Positions 7,513 to 12,520 of a DNA stretch of 12,520 nucleotides are shown one piece after another. A program made the position numbers and the translations under genes. Position 1 is the first letter of the stretch. Every line of letters starts with the position of its first letter. The DNA is from DASYSA01 sp036003885. GTDB taxonomy: Bacteria; Acidobacteriota; Blastocatellia; UBA7656. The stretch is from positions 1 to 12,520 of the forward strand of contig DASYSA010000577.1 of assembly GCA_036003885.1 (NCBI GenBank). The letters run 5' to 3'. Below the pieces are notes generated by a model. The model saw only the letters and a list, made by a program, of their open reading frames with translations, did no database searches and was not told the origin of the DNA.

Positions 7513-7525
7513 ATTGGTATGACCT
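7513..7525. promoter_or_regulatory. Candidate GntR/FadR-type operator, site 1
   Basis: ATTGGTATGACCT carries the TTGGT-nnn-ACC dyad core used by FadR-subfamily GntR repressors (compare TGGTnnnACCA). The same 13-mer recurs at 11523-11535 and a variant at 11657-11668, all intergenic. The site lies between the minus-strand sugar-acid operon and the plus-strand dehydrogenase gene, so it could serve either. The right half-site is imperfect (ACCTT versus ACCAA), and no gntR gene is in the window. Confidence 0.4.
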
Positions 7526-7570
7526 TATATGTAGCGGGTCTCACTTTCCGGGTAGCAACGAATAAGCACG

Positions 7571-7649
7571 TCCGAATCGCAGAATCGAGGGTCTGACCCC
7601 GTCACGTGAGAATCCGAATCGCAGAATCGAGGGTCTGACCCCGTCACGT
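7571..7649. repeat. Two direct copies of a 37-bp sequence, period 42
   Basis: Copies at 7571-7607 and 7613-7649 are identical over 37 bp and separated by GAGAA. Each contains GGGTCTGACCC, an odd-centred dyad of GGGTC and GACCC, followed by CCGTCACGT, plus an internal GAATCG doublet. The second copy ends 48 bp before the dehydrogenase start. With only two units and a 5-bp spacer it is not a CRISPR array. It may be the residue of a small palindromic element or a duplicated binding site. The rest of the 7357-7697 region holds the promoter and operator listed separately, and nothing else I can name. Confidence 0.85.
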
Positions 7650-7697
7650 TCACTATCAAGTTGAAATTCGGCTGGCTTTCGGATAAACAAAAAGCCC

Positions 7698-8474
7698 ATG
7701 GGCTACTCTCCTTTAGAATTGAATGGCAAGGTGGCAGTCGTGATCGGCGGTACCTCGGGCATCGGTCGGGCTATTTCGCATGGATTGGCCGAGGCGGGTG
7801 CTGACGTAATTCCAACTTCCCGGCGCATCGAGCAGGTACGGGCGGCAGCGGCGGAGATTGAGCAGCGCGGCCGAAAAACGCTTCAGGTTGCCGCGGATGT
7901 ATCCGACCGCGCCTCGCTGCAGCATCTGCTGGATCAGAGTATTCAGTCGTTTGGCAAGGTAGATATTCTCGTCAACTCGGCTGGTCGAACCAAACGGGCG
8001 CCCACTCTCGACTTTCCTGAGGAGGATTGGAATGAGATTCTCGGAACGAACCTGACCGGCACTCTACGAGCTTGCCAGGTCTTCGGCCGGCACATGCTGG
8101 AACGCGGATATGGTCGAATCATCAACATTGCATCCCTGTCGACATTCGTGGCGCTCTACGAGGTGGCAGCCTACTCGGCCAGCAAAGCTGCAGTCGCCTC
8201 GCTAACAAAATCGCTGGCGATTGAATGGGCTTCCCGCGGAATCTGCGTGAACGCGATCGCGCCCGGAGTGTTTCGCACCGCGCTCAATCAGAAGCTGCTG
8301 GACGAGACTCCGCGCGGCAGCGAATTCCTCCTGCGTACGCCAATCAAGAGGTTTGGCGAAGTCGAAGAGTTGGCCGGAGCTGCGGTTTTTCTCGCATCTG
8401 ATGCGGCCAGCTTCGTGACTGGAGAGGTGCTGGTTGTGGACGGTGGTTTCCTGGCCAGCGGAGTCAATCAGTAA
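7698..8474 (+). CDS. Short-chain dehydrogenase, gluconate 5-dehydrogenase/KduD-like
   Basis: This NAD(P)-dependent oxidoreductase of the classical SDR family has 258 residues, the usual length. The nucleotide loop is IGGTSGIG (16-23), with Ile16 where Thr is usual. NSAG is at 93-96, and the catalytic set is Asn118, Ser146, Tyr159 and Lys163 (YxxxK). Two arginines after the second strand (SRR, 41-43) favour NADP(H). The C-terminal part, TPIKRFGEVEELAGAAVFLA (214-233) followed by a DGG motif, resembles gluconate 5-dehydrogenase and 2-keto-3-deoxygluconate 5-dehydrogenase. Its place between a sugar-acid operon and a rhamnosidase also allows an L-rhamnose or deoxy-sugar-acid dehydrogenase. No clear ribosome site precedes ATG 7698; TTGAAA (7661-7666) and GATAAA (7682-7687) could form a weak, nearly leaderless promoter with a short 15-nt spacer. 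A heptad repeat begins in its stop codon. Confidence 0.88.
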   Translation: MGYSPLELNGKVAVVIGGTSGIGRAISHGLAEAGADVIPTSRRIEQVRAAAAEIEQRGRKTLQVAADVSDRASLQHLLDQSIQSFGKVDILVNSAGRTKRAPTLDFPEEDWNEILGTNLTGTLRACQVFGRHMLERGYGRIINIASLSTFVALYEVAAYSASKAAVASLTKSLAIEWASRGICVNAIAPGVFRTALNQKLLDETPRGSEFLLRTPIKRFGEVEELAGAAVFLASDAASFVTGEVLVVDGGFLASGVNQ

Positions 8475-8536
8475 CGTTTTGCGTTTTGCGTTTTGCGTTT
8501 TACGTTTCACGTTTTACGTTTTACGTTTTACGTTCT
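8474..8536 (+). repeat. Nine tandem heptanucleotides (RCGTTTY-like)
   Basis: Starting with the last A of the dehydrogenase stop codon, nine 7-bp units follow without a gap: ACGTTTT, three GCGTTTT, ACGTTTC, three ACGTTTT and a final ACGTTCT. The period is exact over 63 bp. The units recall the short heptanucleotide tandem repeats known from cyanobacteria, but relatedness is not claimed. Part of the array (8489-8516) pairs with the inverted units at 8591-8618 in 26 of 28 positions. The position suggests a role in transcript 3' end formation or stability, or neutral slippage-driven expansion. Confidence 0.9.
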
Positions 8537-8590
8537 AAATTGCCGCTTGGGAATTGTGGACACGAGAGACGAGGAACGCAACGCCAAACC

Positions 8591-8619
8591 TAAAACGTAA
8601 AACGTAAAACGCCAAACGA
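8591..8619 (+). repeat. Inverted partner of the heptad array, just upstream of the rhamnosidase ribosome site
   Basis: Two AAAACGT units, AAAACGC and CAAACGA (8592-8619) are the reverse complement of the array at 8474-8536. The two arms can form a stem of about 28 bp around a 74-nt loop. The right arm ends 2-3 bp before GGAGG (8622-8626), the ribosome site of the next gene, so a folded transcript would place a long stem directly beside it. The loop sequence 8537-8590 shows no other feature. Confidence 0.8.
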
Positions 8620-8630
8620 ACGGAGGTCGT

Positions 8631-11411
8631 ATGACGAGGATCGCGTGCCTGTTCCTGTTGTCCCTCTCGTTACTGCCGGCTCCGCCAGCCGCATTCGCGA
8701 CGCAGAGAAGCGCCGGTCTCGCCTCCTCATCGCTGCGCTGTGAATACCTGGTTTCGCCGCTGGCGATTGACGCGCGCCAGCCGCGCCTTAGCTGGACTGT
8801 TGAAAGCGAGGCCCGTAGCGCGAGGCAATCGGCTTACCAGATCCTGGTCGCCGCAAGCGAAGCCACCCTCGGCGCAAACCGGGGTGATCTGTGGGATACG
8901 GGCAAGGTAACGTCCAGCCGTACGATCCAGATCGACTATCGGGGGAAAGCTCTCGGGTCGCGCCAGGAATGCTTCTGGAAAGTTCGCGTGTGGGACCAGA
9001 ATGATCGCCCTTCGCCGTGGAGCAGACCCGCGCGATGGAAGATGGGATTGATGGAGCCGTCGGATTGGTCGGCACAGTGGATCGGAGACAGACTGCCCTC
9101 TGTTGAGAATGTCTCGGCAACGACGCTTCGGCGCGAGTTCAAGCTGCCCGCAAGCGTGAAGCGCGCGGTCGTCTATGCCTCAGCACTGGGACTTTACGAA
9201 CTGCACATAAACGGCCAGCGCGTCGGCGACCAGCTTCTCGCTCCTGAGTTCACCGACTATCACTCTCACACTCAGTATCAGGCTTACGACGTAACTTCTC
9301 TTCTGCGATCGGGGGATAACGTCCTGGGAGCGCAGTTGGCCGACGGATGGTATGCGGGTGGAGTCGGGCTGGGACGGGCTCTTATCAAGAAGCCGCGCAA
9401 TATCTATGGCGATCACCCGCGCCTTCTCGCTCAACTCGAGATCGAACTCGCCGACGGCAAAAAGGAACAGATCGTCACTAACAACTCCTGGAGGACTACG
9501 CGAGAAGGGCCGATTCGCGCCGCTGATATTCTTGACGGCGAGACCTACGACGCGCGGCGCGAAATGGCAGGATGGGACAAGCCCGGATTTGATGACAAGG
9601 CGTGGCAGTTTGCGGACGTAGCTTCGGGCGTCGGCACGAAGCTTGTCGCGCAGCCGAATGAGCCCATTCGCGTGACCAGAGAACTCAAGCCGGTCGCGGT
9701 CAGCGAACCGAAGCCCGGAGTTTATGTCTTCGATCTGGGACAGAACATGGTCGGCTGGTGCCGGCTTAATGTGCAGGGCGTGGCAGGAACTACCGTGAGA
9801 CTCCGACACGCAGAAATGCTTAACGACGACGGCACAATCTATTCGGATAACCTCCGCGCCGCACGACAGACCGACAGTTATCTGCTGCGAGGCAGCGGCC
9901 TTGAAGTCTTCGAACCGCGATTTACCTATCATGGCTTTCGGTATGTCGAGGTCACCGGGCTGGAGAGACGGCCGCCGATCAGTCTCATCACCGGCTGCGT
10001 TCTTCATTCGGCGATGACGCAAACCGGGAGCTTCGAATGTTCAGAACCCGCGCTCAACAAACTCTGGCAGAACATCCTGTGGACACAGCGCGGAAACATG
10101 CTGAGCATCCCGACCGACTGCCCGCAGCGCGACGAGCGACTGGGCTGGATGGGCGACATTCAGATCTTTGTCGGGACGGGTATCCTCAATATGGATATGG
10201 CTGCGTTCTTCACGAAGTGGATGCGGGACGTTCGCGACGCGCAGGCTGAAGATGGGCGCTTTGCCGACTTCTCCCCTCATCCGTTCGGCAAAGACAAGAT
10301 CTTTACCGGCGTGCCCGGTTGGGGCGATGCCGGCATAGTAGTGCCCTGGCGCGTTTGGCAACACTACGGCGATGAGCGGATGCTGGCTGAGAGTTTCGAA
10401 TCGGCCAAACGCTGGGTTGAATTCATTCGCAGCAACAACCCTGATCTGTTGTGGAAGAACAGACGCGGGAATGATTACGGCGACTGGCTGAACTCAGACA
10501 CGCTGGTGTACGAGGGCTTTCCGCGCAAAGGTGGCCAGGTCCCGAAAGAGATCTTCGCCACGATGATGTTCGCCTATGCCGCAGATTTGCTTTCGCGAAT
10601 GGCCGGGGTGCTGGGAAAAGAGGATGAGGCAAAGAAGTATGGACTGCTCTTCGAGAACATCAAGCTTGCGCTGAACAAGGCTTATGTCGCCGAAGACGGG
10701 CGCATTCAGGGCGACACGCAGGCGGGATACGCGCTGGCGCTGCACTTCGATCTGCTGCCGGAAAAAATCCGCCCACTGGCCGTCAAACACATGCTCGATG
10801 GCATCGCTGCCTACAAGGGCCACATGTCCACGGGCTTCCATTCGACTTATCGAATGATGCTGGAGCTGACGCGCGCGGGCCAAAACGACGCGGCGTACCA
10901 ACTCATAAACCATCGTACATTCCCCTCCTGGGGTTATTCGATTGAAAACGGCGCGACCACGATCTGGGAACGCTGGGACGGGTACGTAAAGGGTCGAGGC
11001 TTTCAGGACAAGGGAATGAACTCATTCAATCACTACGCCATCGGCGCGGTAGGTGAGTGGATGTACCGCACCATACTGGGGATTAACAACGACGACAAGC
11101 ATCCCGGTTACGAGCACTTCATAGTGCGCCCGTATCCTGGCGGCGGGCTGAGTTGGGCGAAGGGCTCCTACGATTCCATCAGGGGAAAGATTGAATCGAG
11201 CTGGAGCGTTTTGGGCGGCAGACTGAAGTTCGATGTGACGATCCCGGCCAACACTACGGCGACAGTCTACGTGCCTGCGAAAGACAAGGCCAACATAATG
11301 GAGGGCGCCCAGCCTGTGGCTAAGGCCGCCGGTGTGCGGTTCTTGCGGATGGAAGATGGAGCGGCGGTGTTCGAGGTGCAATCCGGAAAATACAGCTTCG
11401 AGGCGCGCTGA
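8631..11411 (+). CDS. Exported alpha-L-rhamnosidase, GH78 family
   Basis: It hydrolyses terminal alpha-L-rhamnosyl residues by an inverting mechanism. The 926 residues begin with a signal peptide (hydrophobic core 5-15, probable cut after Ala24). Order of parts: N-terminal beta-sandwich with CEYLVSPLAIDARQPRLSW (37-55) and CFWKVRVWDQ (114-123); carbohydrate-binding-like module with LYELHINGQRVGD (188-200), TDYHSHTQYQAYDVT (208-222) and LADGWYAGGVG (236-246); (alpha/alpha)6 barrel from about 465 with PTDCPQRDERLGWMGD (494-509) and GWGDAG (563-568); C-terminal beta domain from about 820 with HFIVRPYPGGGL (829-840). Asp496, Asp501, Glu502 and Asp509 form the acid cluster, and Glu780 in TIWERWDG is the likely general base. 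Full length and intact. GGAGG at 8622-8626 is a strong ribosome site 4 nt before ATG. Product rhamnose would feed the local sugar-acid genes (inference). Confidence 0.96.
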   Translation: MTRIACLFLLSLSLLPAPPAAFATQRSAGLASSSLRCEYLVSPLAIDARQPRLSWTVESEARSARQSAYQILVAASEATLGANRGDLWDTGKVTSSRTIQIDYRGKALGSRQECFWKVRVWDQNDRPSPWSRPARWKMGLMEPSDWSAQWIGDRLPSVENVSATTLRREFKLPASVKRAVVYASALGLYELHINGQRVGDQLLAPEFTDYHSHTQYQAYDVTSLLRSGDNVLGAQLADGWYAGGVGLGRALIKKPRNIYGDHPRLLAQLEIELADGKKEQIVTNNSWRTTREGPIRAADILDGETYDARREMAGWDKPGFDDKAWQFADVASGVGTKLVAQPNEPIRVTRELKPVAVSEPKPGVYVFDLGQNMVGWCRLNVQGVAGTTVRLRHAEMLNDDGTIYSDNLRAARQTDSYLLRGSGLEVFEPRFTYHGFRYVEVTGLERRPPISLITGCVLHSAMTQTGSFECSEPALNKLWQNILWTQRGNMLSIPTDCPQRDERLGWMGDIQIFVGTGILNMDMAAFFTKWMRDVRDAQAEDGRFADFSPHPFGKDKIFTGVPGWGDAGIVVPWRVWQHYGDERMLAESFESAKRWVEFIRSNNPDLLWKNRRGNDYGDWLNSDTLVYEGFPRKGGQVPKEIFATMMFAYAADLLSRMAGVLGKEDEAKKYGLLFENIKLALNKAYVAEDGRIQGDTQAGYALALHFDLLPEKIRPLAVKHMLDGIAAYKGHMSTGFHSTYRMMLELTRAGQNDAAYQLINHRTFPSWGYSIENGATTIWERWDGYVKGRGFQDKGMNSFNHYAIGAVGEWMYRTILGINNDDKHPGYEHFIVRPYPGGGLSWAKGSYDSIRGKIESSWSVLGGRLKFDVTIPANTTATVYVPAKDKANIMEGAQPVAKAAGVRFLRMEDGAAVFEVQSGKYSFEAR

Positions 11412-11415
11412 CCAT

Positions 11416-11516
11416 CTGGGTACGCACGCTTCCAGCGTGCGACACTCGGCCTTGCGCCTCCGGGATCACAGCGGTCCTTTGCTGACGGCTGGCACGCTGG
11501 AAGCGTGCGTACCCAG
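11416..11516. repeat. REPIN-like palindromic element, intact copy 2
   Basis: Perfect 25-bp arms in inverted orientation lie at 11416-11440 and 11492-11516, separated by 51 bp of unrelated sequence. Each arm holds GCACGCTTCCAGCGTGC, itself a 7-bp hairpin, so the element can fold as two small hairpins or one long cruciform. It begins 5 bp after the rhamnosidase stop and may act as the transcript end, though no T tract follows. It shares its arms with the decayed copy at 60-184, while the internal sequence differs, as expected when only the arms are under selection. Confidence 0.9.
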
Positions 11517-11522
11517 GGCCTG

Positions 11523-11535
11523 ATTGGTATGACCT
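11523..11535. promoter_or_regulatory. Candidate GntR/FadR-type operator, site 2
   Basis: ATTGGTATGACCT is identical to 7513-7525. It lies 7 bp beyond the palindromic element and about 170 bp upstream of the -35 box of the receptor gene, so direct repression would need cooperation with the nearer site 3 or an unseen promoter. Confidence 0.35.
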
Positions 11536-11656
11536 ATGAATGGAAGCCGTACTCCATCACCGCGCGCACCAAAAGGTCCTACGTGGCGAGCGATCCTCTC
11601 CAACCACCTCATCAATCCTGCTACTCACTGAGATGACTTGCCCCATTTGGGTCCCG

Positions 11657-11668
11657 ATTGGTCTTACC
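11657..11668. promoter_or_regulatory. Candidate GntR/FadR-type operator, site 3
   Basis: ATTGGTCTTACC keeps the ATTGGTnnnACC core; TTGGTCTTACC resembles known PdhR/LldR-type sites. It ends 37 bp before the -35 box at 11706, a position suited to regulation of the TonB-dependent receptor. A lone half-site, AATTGGTTAT, follows at 11689-11698. Confidence 0.4.
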
Positions 11669-11705
11669 CTTAGAAAATTAGTTCGCGAATTGGTTATAAA
11701 AGAAC

Positions 11706-11735
11706 TTGACATCGTCTGAGGGCGTGGTGCAGAAT
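11706..11735 (+). promoter_or_regulatory. Sigma-70-like promoter of the TonB-dependent receptor gene
   Basis: A perfect TTGACA (11706-11711) is followed after 18 nt by CAGAAT (11730-11735), which matches the -10 consensus at 4 of 6 positions. Transcription would start near 11742. No better promoter was seen between 11517 and the receptor start. Confidence 0.5.
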
Positions 11736-11741
11736 GGGCCG

Positions 11742-11996
11742 CATCCGTTAAGAACTGAGAGGGTCGCACATAATGGTCCTTCCTTGACTGCGGGCCTGTT
11801 GTGAAAAAGAGCATTCTCGGCAAGCAATTGGTTTCGTAAGCGGCTCGGCTCGACGCCGAACACATGAGTTTTCTGAGGCGCAGGGAATCCAGGTTTCCTA
11901 TCAGCCGTTTCGTTCGAATGAGAGGCAGTACATAGTCGAGATACATGCGGTCGCCAGCCCGCGCTTGTATCTCTTTACGCTCACCAGGAGGAAAAA
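11742..11996 (+). other. Long 5' leader of the receptor gene
   Basis: If the promoter at 11706-11735 is used, about 255 nt precede the receptor start. The leader can form a small hairpin at 11843-11861 (GCTCGGC and GCCGAAC around TCGAC, one mismatch). It also contains a 23-codon frame with many Arg residues at 11864-11935 that lacks a ribosome site. I recognise no known riboswitch. It ends with the ribosome site AGGAGGA (11986-11992). Confidence 0.3.
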
Positions 11997-12520
11997 ATGA
12001 AATCAGGAACAAAGGCATTGCAGGTTTTAGTCTTGGCGGCTGCCATGATTGTCAGCCTGTTTCCTGCGGCAGCCCTGGCCCAGGAAGCGCGAGGCACCAT
12101 AGCAGGTAAAGTCACAGACCCCCAGAAGTCGGTGGTCCAGGGCGCAACAGTCACGGTTATGAACCTGGCGACGGGCACCAGCGTGACAGTGAAGAGCAAT
12201 GAGGATGGGCTCTTCCGAGCCCTGTACCTGTCACCGGGAACCTATCAGGTCGCGGTTGAGAGCCAGAACTTCAAAAGGGCCGTCCGCGACCGAGTTGTCC
12301 TGAGAGTTAACGACACGCTCACCCTCGACGTAGAGCTTGAAGTTGGGGCGCTCGATCAGTCGGTAACCGTCGTCGGAGCAACGCCGTTGCTTGACAGCGC
12401 CACCTCGTCGCAAGGTTCGGTTGTTGACTCGCGTCTGATGGCCGAGCTTCCTATCGCCCATGGCGACCCTTATAAGTTGATGGGACTCGTCCCCGGCGTA
12501 TCGTATACGCGAAGTCAGAG
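11997..12520 (+). CDS. TonB-dependent receptor with carboxypeptidase-regulatory-like N-terminal domain (3' part outside window)
   Basis: This is an outer-membrane transporter of the large acidobacterial type; only 174 residues are visible. A signal peptide (MKSGTK, hydrophobic 8-28, cut after ALA at 27-29) leads to a CarboxypepD_reg-like Ig fold (about 31-115) with GTIAGKVTDPQKSVVQGATV (33-52), NEDGLFRALYLSPGTYQV (68-85) and the VEVxVGALDQSVTV-type exit strand (111-125). The plug domain begins after about 130, with LPIAHGDPYKLMGLVPGV (151-168) close to the usual plug start. AGGAGGA at 11986-11992, 4 nt before ATG, is an excellent ribosome site. Such receptors in carbohydrate loci import oligosaccharides; beside a rhamnosidase, rhamnose-containing glycans are the reasonable guess. 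The barrel lies beyond the window, so completeness cannot be judged. Confidence 0.9.
   Translation, partial: MKSGTKALQVLVLAAAMIVSLFPAAALAQEARGTIAGKVTDPQKSVVQGATVTVMNLATGTSVTVKSNEDGLFRALYLSPGTYQVAVESQNFKRAVRDRVVLRVNDTLTLDVELEVGALDQSVTVVGATPLLDSATSSQGSVVDSRLMAELPIAHGDPYKLMGLVPGVSYTRSQ

Noticed and set aside
7571..7649. CRISPR-like repeat pair
   Set aside because: Only two units with a 5-bp spacer, no further repeats and no cas genes.
7661..7687. TTGAAA and GATAAA as the dehydrogenase promoter
   Set aside because: The spacer is only 15 nt and transcription would start within a few bases of the ATG; kept as a remark in the gene entry only.
8474..8619. Conventional rho-independent terminator after the dehydrogenase
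   Set aside because: The stem is AT-rich heptads with a 74-nt loop and no T tract after the right arm, so it is listed as a repeat and not as a terminator.
9180..10022. 280-codon minus-strand frame inside the rhamnosidase
   Set aside because: Antisense shadow of a conserved GH78 coding region; such open frames are common opposite GC-rich genes.
11864..11935. 23-codon Arg-rich frame in the receptor leader
   Set aside because: No ribosome site and no run of regulatory codons typical of attenuator peptides.
11557..12018. 153-codon minus-strand frame upstream of the receptor gene
   Set aside because: It crosses the clear promoter, ribosome site and start of the receptor gene, and its composition shows no domain or sensible start.

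Overview
The window looks like a carbohydrate-utilisation locus from a soil-type Gram-negative bacterium, most likely an acidobacterium (Blastocatellia-like). This rests on gene content, not a search. It has a TonB-dependent receptor with an N-terminal carboxypeptidase-regulatory-like domain, an exported GH78 alpha-L-rhamnosidase, an exported aldose 1-epimerase, mid-50s percent GC by eye, and intergenic spaces rich in small palindromic repeats.

Layout. Positions 3-56 (+) are the last codons of an unidentified gene, followed directly by a REPIN-like element (60-184). Next on the + strand come a tandem-ATPase sugar ABC transporter subunit (234-1733), aldose 1-epimerase (1823-2962) and an inositol-monophosphatase-family phosphatase (3070-4080). 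A three-gene minus-strand operon converges on the phosphatase with only 6 bp between stops. In transcription order it holds a divergent NagB/6-phosphogluconolactonase-fold protein (7356-6376), a UxaA-type sugar-acid dehydratase (6349-4754) and a KDPG/KHG aldolase (4752-4087). A 341-bp divergent intergenic region carries a likely promoter for that operon, a GntR-type operator candidate and a 37-bp sequence repeated twice. On the + strand follow a short-chain dehydrogenase (7698-8474), a heptanucleotide repeat array and the rhamnosidase (8631-11411). A second REPIN-like element (11416-11516), a regulatory region of about 480 bp and the 5' part of the TonB-dependent receptor (11997 to window end) complete the window.

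How the genes may work together (inference). Oligosaccharides with terminal L-rhamnose, such as pectic rhamnogalacturonan fragments or plant glycosides, would enter through the TonB receptor and be cut by the rhamnosidase. The epimerase would equilibrate anomers. The dehydrogenase, dehydratase and aldolase would take an oxidised sugar (sugar acid) through a 2-keto-3-deoxy intermediate to pyruvate plus an aldehyde. No 2-keto-3-deoxygluconate kinase is present, and the ABC ATPase has no permease or binding protein beside it inside the window, so either the path is completed elsewhere or it is not the textbook uronate path.

The least ordinary items are: the NagB-like protein, whose usual catalytic motif is altered although it heads the operon; three intergenic copies of ATTGGTnnnACC suggesting one FadR-type GntR regulon; dispersed palindromic or heptad repeats that start exactly at or a few bases after stop codons; and a probable one-base lesion or leader peptide at the start of the ABC ATPase gene. 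No CRISPR array, tRNA, rRNA or transposase gene was seen.
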